Assembly: GCA_937127245.1 (NCBI GenBank)
Contig: CAKZLU010000008.1
Location: 1-51,714 of the forward strand
Reading direction: 5' to 3'
DNA from: an uncultured Actinomycetes bacterium
GTDB lineage: Bacteria; Actinomycetota; Geothermincolia; Fen-727; JACVIW01
DNA: 51,714 nt
The translations under genes and the position numbers were made by a program. The notes beneath the pieces were generated by a model, which did no database searches, was not told the origin of the DNA, and saw nothing but the letters and a program-made list of their open reading frames with translations. This document shows, one piece after another, positions 44,747-51,714 of the stretch (its first letter is position 1; every line of letters starts with the position of its first letter).

Positions 44747-46753
44747 ATGAAATCCCTTATGTCAAAAACCTTCAAAAGGAAATTAGTCCTTTTCCTTGCT
44801 TTTGCTTCTTCTCTGTTTCTTGTGCTTCATGGACCTCTAGCAGCCTCTAAGATAGCGGAAGGACCGAAAGAGAGCCCTCAATCCCAATCTGTGTTGTCGC
44901 TTTTGGAGAAGTTCGGCATTGCAAGCAGTCACCTTCCTCTTTGCCCCCCCTCTGTAGTGGAGGCTGAGTTAAATGCGGTGGCGGAGGCTCAAATCCAGTG
45001 GGTGCGGTGCGTTTTCGCGTGGTCTGATATGCAGCCGAACCCAGGCCAGTGGATTTTCACCGGAACGGATCGAGTGGTTGAAATGTGCCGTGCAAGGAAA
45101 ATACGAATACTCGGCATTCTTCTTGCATCGCCACCCTGGGCAAATGGCGGGCGACCGTGGAACTATCCTCCCTCCGATATGCAGGCTTGGTACAACTACG
45201 TGTTCACAGTTTGCTCCCGCTACAGGGGAAAGGTATCGGCATGGGAGATTTGGAATGAGCAAAACATCCACGCTTTTTGGATGCCAGACCCTGATCCTGT
45301 CCAGTACGTAAATCTTCTTTCCGTAGCCTCATCTGCCATAAGGGCTGCCGATCCATCAGCTAAGGTCGTCATGGGCGGTGTCGCAGGTCTTGATCCTGCA
45401 TTCCTGAACCAGTGTCTCGCTGCTGGGGCGCATCGGTACATCGACGCATTAGCATATCATCCTTATCCTGAGACGCTTCAACAGAACAACTTCAAGCCTC
45501 AGGAGGAGCATTGCCGCAACATTGTTGCTTTCGTACGCTGGCTGATCTCCGTTTACACGAGCCGTCCTATTGAAGTCTGGATTACAGAGTTTGGGTGGAC
45601 GACCTGCCCTGCGTCTCCCCCGGGAGTAGGGGAACATACTCAGGCTGCATACATCCTCCGATCGTTTTTGAACTATTCCAAGACTGATATAAACATGGTC
45701 TTTTTGCACAGTCTTAGGGATGACCTGCTCACAGAGTATGAGTATTACGGCATCCTAAGAAACGATTTCAGCAAGAAACCTTCGTTCGGCTATTACAAGA
45801 ACTTCAACGTCCTATATGGCGAGTCGCAGCTTGCTCTCCCCGGGCTCGTGCAGGTTTCATGCTCATTCCCTGGAGACTTGGAAGAACACCATGTGCTTCT
45901 TCCTGACGGCTCACTTGTCGTTTCTCTGTGGAACAGCGAGGACAATCAGGATTCTGCAAACGTTGAGATTGCGGATCAGAGATACAGAGAGCCCCTTACT
46001 GTTGACATGGGAACGGGGGTTCAATCTCCCACCCCCAACGTATCGCGGGGACCGGATGGAAGGCTTCGAATAAGCGCGCTTACCATCGGAAGGAACCCTG
46101 TGGTATTGAGGTTTGCAAGGCTCACCGCTCCCTATATATTGAGCGTAACCCCAGAGGTGTGTGATCCGGGCGGACTGCTTACTATAAATGGGTTCAATTT
46201 TGGCGCTCAGCAGGGGACGGGGGCGGTCTATTTCGGGACAACAAAGGCAACCGAATATACATCGTGGTCCAATAATACGGTCGTCGTGCGTGTTCCAATT
46301 GGTCTTGTGCCAGGCAGTCATCTTGTCAAAGTGGTCACACCTGAGGGTGAGTCCAATGTTGTTGCTGTCAAAGTTTTCGGAATTCTGTCCATAAAGCCCG
46401 ACTACGGTGTTTCTGGCACAGTGGTTGACCCGTTCGAGATCACCGGTGCGGGTTTCAGGAGCGGCGCCGCCGTGAGAATCCAGCGGGATGCGAGCATAAT
46501 TCACGGAAGAGATGTAGTCTTTGTTTCCGATGAGAAGATAAGGTGCAAACTGGACCTCGGTGGTGCGCCGCTCGGAAAGTATGACGTAATCGTTTCCAAC
46601 CCTGACGGGAAAGAAGCGAAAGCAGCCCAGGCCTTCAGGGTCACGAACGCCTGCGGCGGCGGTGCTGCCATCTCGCTTGCCTTATTCGGCATGACCTTCT
46701 GGCTTGTTTCGATGGTTGGTGCTGGGCTGAATCGCAAGAAGACGCACGGTTGA
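44747..46753 (+). CDS. Secreted glycoside hydrolase-like protein with IPT/TIG domains and C-terminal membrane tail
   Basis: 668 residues. An N-terminal signal peptide ends near AAS (about residue 33). Residues about 60-350 form a TIM barrel of the GH5/GH39 clan: WEIWNEQN (acid/base Glu near 170) and VWITEFGWTT (nucleophile Glu near 280) are in the right order. A small beta domain follows, then two IPT/TIG modules (about 460-640; SVTPEVCDPGGLLTINGFNFG, IKPDYGVSGT). The end has CGGGAA, a hydrophobic helix and RKKTHG, a tail like those of cell-surface-sorted proteins. It should act on a polysaccharide outside the cell. The ATG at 44747 is preferred for its distance from GGAG; the ATG at 44738 is too close. 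Confidence 0.85.
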   Translation: MKSLMSKTFKRKLVLFLAFASSLFLVLHGPLAASKIAEGPKESPQSQSVLSLLEKFGIASSHLPLCPPSVVEAELNAVAEAQIQWVRCVFAWSDMQPNPGQWIFTGTDRVVEMCRARKIRILGILLASPPWANGGRPWNYPPSDMQAWYNYVFTVCSRYRGKVSAWEIWNEQNIHAFWMPDPDPVQYVNLLSVASSAIRAADPSAKVVMGGVAGLDPAFLNQCLAAGAHRYIDALAYHPYPETLQQNNFKPQEEHCRNIVAFVRWLISVYTSRPIEVWITEFGWTTCPASPPGVGEHTQAAYILRSFLNYSKTDINMVFLHSLRDDLLTEYEYYGILRNDFSKKPSFGYYKNFNVLYGESQLALPGLVQVSCSFPGDLEEHHVLLPDGSLVVSLWNSEDNQDSANVEIADQRYREPLTVDMGTGVQSPTPNVSRGPDGRLRISALTIGRNPVVLRFARLTAPYILSVTPEVCDPGGLLTINGFNFGAQQGTGAVYFGTTKATEYTSWSNNTVVVRVPIGLVPGSHLVKVVTPEGESNVVAVKVFGILSIKPDYGVSGTVVDPFEITGAGFRSGAAVRIQRDASIIHGRDVVFVSDEKIRCKLDLGGAPLGKYDVIVSNPDGKEAKAAQAFRVTNACGGGAAISLALFGMTFWLVSMVGAGLNRKKTHG

Positions 46754-46773
46754 GCGTTATTTCTGTTTCGACC

Positions 46774-46810
46774 GCGTGCAAAAAAGGTGCCTGGCACCAT
46801 TTTTGCATGC
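46774..46810. repeat. GGTGCCTGGCACC palindrome (copy 3) between convergent genes
   Basis: GTGCAAAAAAGGTGCC, a single T, GGCACC and then ATTTTTGCATGC. The A-run on one side and T-run on the other suit a terminator in both directions, and it lies between convergent genes that stop at 46753 and 46912. Confidence 0.8.
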
Positions 46811-46911
46811 TGGTTTATTCGTTTTTGGCATCCCGCAAATGATCCATAATTCGCCCGCGCGGTTTCGTCATGCTGCAGTTTAATATTTATCATCCGGCAA
46901 CCCAAGTGGAC

Positions 46912-48387
46912 TCACGGAAACTCGATTCGTATTTCGCCTGATTGAAGAGCGCGGTAAACCGAAAGGAGATTAAGCTCGTTTGTCCCCTCATAGATTTGGG
47001 TTAGCTTCGCATCGCGGAAGCACTTCTCAAGTTCGGCTCTCAAGGGAGTTTCCGCGGTGCCTAAAAGCTCAAGGCAGTGCCCAGTCACATACATTGCCGT
47101 GTCGGAGCCAACCACTTTTGCCATTGAGGACAAAGCGAAAGTGCGGGTGAGTTCATCGGAGTCCATTATTCCTCTAACAATTGAATCAACCAGATTTCTA
47201 CCCACGTTCGATCTGAGAAACTTGAGGTACGGTTTGGAAACCCTCAATTCACGCGGAAGCGCAAGAACCATTCTTGTAAGCGGGTGATTCAAAAGCTTTG
47301 CCGAGCATCCGAACTCGAGCGACAGCGCTGCTTCAAGGTACATCGAGCGGGCAGTCTGAATTCTCATCTTCATGTCCGCAATCGCTATCTGCACAAGTTC
47401 GCTTGAGGTTGGACGCTTCCCGTCATGTTTGGTATCCGCCCACTCGATGAAACGCTCGAGCGCTCCTCTGGCTATCCCGGTCGCGATCGCGCCGACAGGA
47501 CCTCTGGAGGCGCCTAGCACAATTAGGGTATGCGGCTGCATGCCCCTGCCTTCTGCGCCGAGCACATCCTCATCGGGAACGAAGTAGTCCTCGAAGGCGA
47601 TTTCAGCGGCGTGACACGCCCGCTGTCCCATCTTTCTTTCCACTCTTCTGACCTTAAATCCCGGCTTTTGCGAGTCAACCACGAAACACGTCCAGGTTTC
47701 AAGCGGTCTATTTCTGTCTGTGGGCATGAAAACGGTAATGTATCGCGCTATGGAGCCGTTTGAGATGAAGCACTTTGTTCCGTTCAACAGGTACCCTCCC
47801 GGTACGCGCTTTGCTTCTGATGTCACCCGCGACACAGACAGAAAGGAGGGTTCTTCCGCGTCTGTTCCCGCCTGCGGTTCGGTAATTGCGAATGCGGCGA
47901 TCACTGGCTCCTCGCGCTTCTCTGCCTCAGCCATTTCATAAACGTATCTATCAAGGTGTTCAAAAGAACAGGAGAGAAGGATTGGCGCAATCCCCAGCAT
48001 GTGCGCGCCGAATATGTTTGCCAGTCCCGCGCATCCGGCGCACATTTCCTCCATTATGAGCGAGCCCATCACCACAAGGCCGCCTCGCCCGCCGAGCTGT
48101 TTAGGCGTGATGATGGAGAGAAGTCTGTGCCGCGCACCCTCGCGGATAAGCTCCCAGTCGGTGTATTCAGGGTTCTCTTTTGCGAGCCTGTCAACCTCGA
48201 GCGCTCTCGGCTTTATGTAGCGTTCCGTGAAGCGGGAAGCATCATCCAATGCGGATGCGATATCCTCGACGTAGGCAGGATCCTTTTTGGCGATTGCTTT
48301 TAGGGCTGGATATTCCTCAATTAGCGCGAGAGCCTTTTTCCCGAGAGTAGGCTTTGGCAGAGCCGCAAGAACCGACGAGGCGCTCAT
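46912..48387 (-). CDS. Acyl-CoA dehydrogenase family protein
   Basis: 491 residues, longer than the usual 380-400, with an extended N-terminal region. FAITEPQAGTD is the FAD and substrate motif, GTKCFISNGSIARY the middle beta domain, and QIYEGTNELNLLSVYR the C-terminal signature. The third YEGTNE Glu aligns with the catalytic base region of several ACADs, but the base is not certain. AAGGAGGGG precedes the ATG. It would introduce an alpha-beta double bond in an acyl-CoA and pass electrons to ETF. No other beta-oxidation genes lie near. It is convergent with the hydrolase gene. Confidence 0.88.
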   Translation of the reverse strand: MSASSVLAALPKPTLGKKALALIEEYPALKAIAKKDPAYVEDIASALDDASRFTERYIKPRALEVDRLAKENPEYTDWELIREGARHRLLSIITPKQLGGRGGLVVMGSLIMEEMCAGCAGLANIFGAHMLGIAPILLSCSFEHLDRYVYEMAEAEKREEPVIAAFAITEPQAGTDAEEPSFLSVSRVTSEAKRVPGGYLLNGTKCFISNGSIARYITVFMPTDRNRPLETWTCFVVDSQKPGFKVRRVERKMGQRACHAAEIAFEDYFVPDEDVLGAEGRGMQPHTLIVLGASRGPVGAIATGIARGALERFIEWADTKHDGKRPTSSELVQIAIADMKMRIQTARSMYLEAALSLEFGCSAKLLNHPLTRMVLALPRELRVSKPYLKFLRSNVGRNLVDSIVRGIMDSDELTRTFALSSMAKVVGSDTAMYVTGHCLELLGTAETPLRAELEKCFRDAKLTQIYEGTNELNLLSVYRALQSGEIRIEFP

Positions 48388-49030
48388 ATTACCCCTCCTT
48401 AAGTTTATTCATCCGCGGTCATCTCGTTTTTCTGTCCCAATCGTAATGCGATCTGATGGATGAGAAACGCTCACTGATCGCAGCTTCCACATAAGTCATA
48501 ACACACGCATTAAACACACGCATTATCGTGAAAAATTTGCCTTTATGATGTCTTTGTTAATTTGATATGCGGTCAGCCTACCAATGATCACCTTTGCGCT
48601 GCTTCCCACTAAACCTGTTCGATATATACGACAGACTGTATCTTTGTGGTGAGTGTACCAATGTTCTCCTTTGCACGGTTTTCAACACGCCCCGAGTATT
48701 TTTCATTGCTCAGACCTTTGGAAGGACGACAAGCCGGGTAGTTAAAATTTGCGCTTCAAGAGATTCGTAGAACGGCAAAAACACACGCGCTACATTTATT
48801 CTTCCCGCATACTTCACACGCACTTGGTTTTAAAAATTGCACAACAACTCAAAGGCGCCTCAAGACAAAGACCTTCAAATACTTGGACGGTTTACGTCAT
48901 ATACGCCGTTTGGATAAGGAAATCACGACACTCAAACTCCAACAGACGCATTTTCTCCATTGATAGCACAGTGCGTACTTTATTCGAGCCCGCGGCTACC
49001 TTTCAGTCCGCAACTAAATGCCTTTGAATA
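48388..49030. other. Intergenic region with diverged direct repeats
   Basis: No credible gene; a 92-codon ORF at 48749-49027 starts with TTG, has no ribosome site and has low-complexity composition. Two copies of a stretch of about 38 bases with GGT.AG..TACCAATG and TC.CCTTTGC start at 48571 and 48648 (77 apart). CACACGCATTA occurs twice near 48500-48530, with further ACACACGC fragments at 48782 and 48817. Confidence 0.5.
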
Positions 49031-49840
49031 TCATTTACCGGTCACGGTCCTCATCGCGCGATCTATCAAAGGGATTGAGAGGTGTTCTGGGCCGTACAAA
49101 ATTCCCTGGATTCTCGGCATATACAGGCAAGAGACAGCGCGAGTGCCGAGCACAGCTTGATTAAGTTCTTTTCCATAAGGGTGAGCATTGTTGAAGGACC
49201 ATGAAGCCTCAGGTCCGGGGAGCCATTTTATAGCGCCATCCACGACATTTATCTTGAACTCAGCCATCTGTGGCTGGCGATTGTGGTAAAGATGCGCAAT
49301 AAACTTCATTTCGCCGAGCGTTCGCGTAGGAATCCTCGGTACTTTAATGGTGAGGATTTCTGTGTCATCTTGAGAGAGCCTGCATGAAACACTCTCTTCT
49401 GTGTCGCTAAACTCGATATCTGCGATGAACTTGGGAAAATTGTAGAAATCAACACCTGCTCGAAGTGCGATCTCGGTGGTTACTGGAAGCCTGTAAACAT
49501 ACACGCAGTAGAAGCGGGTGAGATACTGTTTGGTTAGGTTGTAGGCTGGAAGCGGCAAGAAATAAGGATTATTTAGCACTATTCCAACGGAAAACTCATT
49601 GTACGGACCGATGTCGGTTTCTGAGTACTCGAAAGCACTGAGCGTGATGATGCCAACTCCTGGTGCCGCTTGAGCAGGAATGAATCTTGGGTCGGGGAGA
49701 AGGCGCTTGAGCGCGAAGTATGAGGCAGGGACCATCAGGCTAAAGCTCCTTACCCCTCTGTAAAAGATCGGAAGTTTCCCGACACCCCCGTTGAATTTCA
49801 TTTCGACCTGCTCGATTCCAGAGAAGAAATCCTCAGACAT
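49031..49840 (-). CDS. Acetoacetate decarboxylase-family protein
   Basis: About 269 residues. The fold's conserved segments are visible: ETDIGPYNEFSVGIV, the GVDFYNFPKFIADIEF segment with the Lys that in the true enzyme forms the Schiff base, and a C-terminal GILYGPE. The ATG at 49840 is preferred, with GGGGTGA before it; a longer ORF to 49927 adds a non-conserved N-terminus. Many members are not acetoacetate decarboxylases but act on other beta-keto or hydrophobic acids. It is monocistronic, with the acyl-CoA dehydrogenase gene 640 bases away in the same direction. Confidence 0.8.
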   Translation of the reverse strand: MSEDFFSGIEQVEMKFNGGVGKLPIFYRGVRSFSLMVPASYFALKRLLPDPRFIPAQAAPGVGIITLSAFEYSETDIGPYNEFSVGIVLNNPYFLPLPAYNLTKQYLTRFYCVYVYRLPVTTEIALRAGVDFYNFPKFIADIEFSDTEESVSCRLSQDDTEILTIKVPRIPTRTLGEMKFIAHLYHNRQPQMAEFKINVVDGAIKWLPGPEASWSFNNAHPYGKELNQAVLGTRAVSCLYMPRIQGILYGPEHLSIPLIDRAMRTVTGK

Positions 49841-50170
49841 GCCCATCACCCCGCAGAAGACCGCGAAAGCCACGTTTTTTGAGAAATTATTATAACACAG
49901 CTTTTTCGCGCGTCCTGGATGAAACATTCAACGCGGGTTTTCTAGAGGAAACCCGATTGTTTAGTAGAGAGTCTGTTTCCACAAGGCAGAAATGCGAATC
50001 AGAAATGGCGGCCGAGTAAATGAATTGGGTGATATTACATAAATCAGCGTGTTCTTATAAACATGGTTCATATAACTTATGTAAAGATTGAACGTGAATG
50101 TGTCGATAAAAAAAAACAAATGTAAACATAGCGATATCTTTAATATTCTGCATGAGAGGAGGTTATAAAA
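49841..50170. other. Intergenic region with hairpin and candidate promoter
   Basis: A 9-bp stem, CGGGTTTTC/GGAAACCCG (one T-G pair), lies at 49934-49955. TGTAAA and TATTCT spaced by 17 bases (50121-50149) could be a weak promoter for the next gene. No gene was seen. Confidence 0.35.
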
Positions 50171-51714
50171 ATGAAGAGAAGCACACGTTTGTTTGTTTGT
50201 CTTATCCTCTTTACCGTTGTCCTCATGTCAACTGCACACCAAAAAGCCCATGCAAGTTTCAACTGGCAGAACATAAGAGGGCCTGATACAAGTTATGCAC
50301 TCTTATATGAGTCTTCCAACAATATCCTCTACGCGGCTAACGCTTGGGGAGGCGTATGGAGATACGAGAAAGAAGAATGGAGCGAAATTGAGGGTGAAAT
50401 AAGTTCATACTATGTATATAGCATTGCACTCGACTCATCGTCAAATGTCCTTTATGCGGGAACTTATAGAGGTGGCGTATGGAAATACGAGAATGGGGAA
50501 TGGACCTCCACTGGAGGTGATATAAGCGAAGAGACTGTAAACGCACTCATTTATATCCCCACACTTGGTGTCCTATACGCTGGCGTGGAGAATAGTGGGG
50601 TCTGGAAGTACGAGAACGGGGAGTGGACCTCGACTGGAGGTGATATAGACACCTACACGGTTTACCGGTTTGCCTACGACATCAGCAACGGGATTTTGTA
50701 TGCGCCCACCGAGAATCACGGTGTCTGGAAGTACGAGAATGGGGAATGGACTTCCACCGAAGGTGGGATCAGCTCTACAACCGTTTTCGCGCTTGCCTAT
50801 GACCAGTCTTCGCAGATTCTCTACGCAGGGACCGAAGGTTACGGGGTGTGGAAATACGAGAATGGGGAGTGGACCTCGACCGGAGGTGATATAAGCACAT
50901 ATTACATCTATGACATCTTGTATGATTCCCTGTCAAAAGTTCTGTATGCCACCACGTGGGGATACGGGGTATGGATATATGAAAATGGAGAGTGGACTTC
51001 GACTGGAGGCGACGCAGATCCAGACAATCCCGGTGCCCTTGCGTATGACTTCTCAGGCGACATCCTTTTTGCTGGGACTCATAAAAACGGTGTCTGGCGG
51101 ACAGAGGTACCCAAGATAAAATCAGTATTCCCTGCATCCGCTCCTCGTGGCCAGAACCTTGATGTTGAAATCGTGGCGGCAAATACAAGCTTCACAGAAG
51201 AATTGAGCGCAGCGGTCTTTTCCGGGGAGGGGATAACAGTTAACTGGACGGAGGTGGACGATGAGACTCATGCAAGGGCAAACATAACTATTGATCCCGA
51301 TGCGCCCGTCGGCCCAAGAAATGTAAATGTGATAACCGGAGGAGAGGTTCCGGTATCCCTCCCTGATGGATTTACTGTTACTTATCCAGCACCCTTAATC
51401 ACCTCAATCACCCCCGACAAAGGAGTGACTGGAACAACAGTTGATATCACAGATCTTGCAGGCAGTAACTTCCTTGAGGGAGCAAGCGTAAAGCTTTGCA
51501 AAGGAGAAAATGAGATAAACGCCACAGATGTAGTGGTTGAATCCTCAGAAAAGATAACCTGCTCATTTGATCTAACAGGTGCCCAAGTGGGCAAATGGGA
51601 TGTGGTGGTGACAAACCCTGATGAGCAAAGCGACACCCTTGAAGAAGGCTTCTGGGTCACCTATTCCGTATCGCCCACCATCACCTCAATCACACCCGAC
51701 AAGGGAGTAACTGG
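50171..51714 (+). CDS. Secreted beta-propeller-like repeat protein with IPT/TIG domains (partial)
   Basis: Open to the window end (514 codons seen). AGGAGGT lies 7 bases before the ATG. A signal peptide (MKRSTRLFVCLILFTVV... AHA) is followed by about seven repeats of about 41 residues, each with GVWKYENGEWTSTGGDIS and then a LAYD...LYAGT strand. Five share the KYENGEWTST core exactly or nearly. This is the pattern of a beta-propeller like the two-component regulator propellers. From about residue 315 a linker leads to repeated TIG modules starting SITPDKGVTGT, the second beginning as the window ends. It is probably an adhesion or surface structural protein. The related TIG-bearing hydrolase is at 44747-46753. 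Confidence 0.82.
   Translation, partial: MKRSTRLFVCLILFTVVLMSTAHQKAHASFNWQNIRGPDTSYALLYESSNNILYAANAWGGVWRYEKEEWSEIEGEISSYYVYSIALDSSSNVLYAGTYRGGVWKYENGEWTSTGGDISEETVNALIYIPTLGVLYAGVENSGVWKYENGEWTSTGGDIDTYTVYRFAYDISNGILYAPTENHGVWKYENGEWTSTEGGISSTTVFALAYDQSSQILYAGTEGYGVWKYENGEWTSTGGDISTYYIYDILYDSLSKVLYATTWGYGVWIYENGEWTSTGGDADPDNPGALAYDFSGDILFAGTHKNGVWRTEVPKIKSVFPASAPRGQNLDVEIVAANTSFTEELSAAVFSGEGITVNWTEVDDETHARANITIDPDAPVGPRNVNVITGGEVPVSLPDGFTVTYPAPLITSITPDKGVTGTTVDITDLAGSNFLEGASVKLCKGENEINATDVVVESSEKITCSFDLTGAQVGKWDVVVTNPDEQSDTLEEGFWVTYSVSPTITSITPDKGVT

Noticed and set aside
48749..49027. A 92-codon plus-strand ORF before the acetoacetate decarboxylase-like gene
   Set aside because: TTG start without ribosome site and skewed composition rich in Arg, Ser and Thr with no motif.

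Overview
The window looks like a chromosomal segment of a bacterium with roughly balanced base composition. I favour a deep-branching Actinomycetota (Geothermincolia or OPB41-like lineages), but only tentatively. The hints are the secreted protein with repeated FAEG...EYLL..NP modules, a bacterial RNase P RNA with all its universal blocks, and a complete two-component-controlled Pst phosphate locus. No tRNA, rRNA, phage or transposase gene was seen.

The left 22 kb is dominated by one theme. Six FAD-dependent oxidoreductases of the phytoene desaturase / carotenoid isomerase / retinol saturase superfamily lie on the minus strand (1718-21842). Two sets share one layout: a CrtI-like gene, a tiny membrane protein of 47-48 codons, then a second CrtI-like gene (4888 down to 1718, and 14190 down to 10886). 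A third tiny protein (46 codons) follows the CrtI-like gene at 20322-21842. All three tiny proteins share one N-terminal membrane segment and a C-terminal RYF ending, and they appear to be an undescribed family. From 21842 down to 9964 the genes read as one approximately 12 kb operon: CrtI-like, microprotein, ADP-forming acyl-CoA synthetase alpha-type subunit, FAD oxidase, CCG-type Fe-S subunit, second FAD oxidase, CrtI-like, microprotein, CrtI-like, Cys-rich ferredoxin. The FAD / Fe-S / FAD trio resembles glycolate oxidase GlcD-GlcF-GlcE. My inference is a membrane-associated pathway that oxidises or saturates an isoprenoid, hydroxylated or long-chain substrate and then handles it as a CoA ester. 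The substrate is unknown. A regulator fusing a MerR DNA-binding domain to a TetR repressor (5158-6135) sits between two promoters that share the palindrome TGAC-N4-CGGTCA.

The middle (22-34 kb) holds a histidine phosphatase, rnpB, a second Cys-rich ferredoxin, an SDR-type epimerase/dehydrogenase, a fucose-isomerase-like protein, a cupin, an alpha/beta hydrolase, an ECF sigma factor overlapping a FecR-domain membrane protein, and a cell-wall L,D-transpeptidase with FAEG repeats whose signal peptide lies in another reading frame.

The right part (34.5-51.7 kb) carries a copper-type P1B ATPase and then phoB-phoR-pstS-pstC-pstA-pstB-phoU, with an attenuator-like terminator between pstS and pstC. 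After these come a secreted glycoside-hydrolase-like protein with IPT/TIG domains, an acyl-CoA dehydrogenase, an acetoacetate-decarboxylase-like protein, and a propeller-repeat plus TIG secreted protein that runs off the end. A separate Na/Pi transporter (8261-9931) gives a second phosphate route.

Several intergenic regions contain degenerate direct repeats spaced 71-78 bases apart, and three copies of a GGTGCCNGGCACC palindrome are scattered through the right half.
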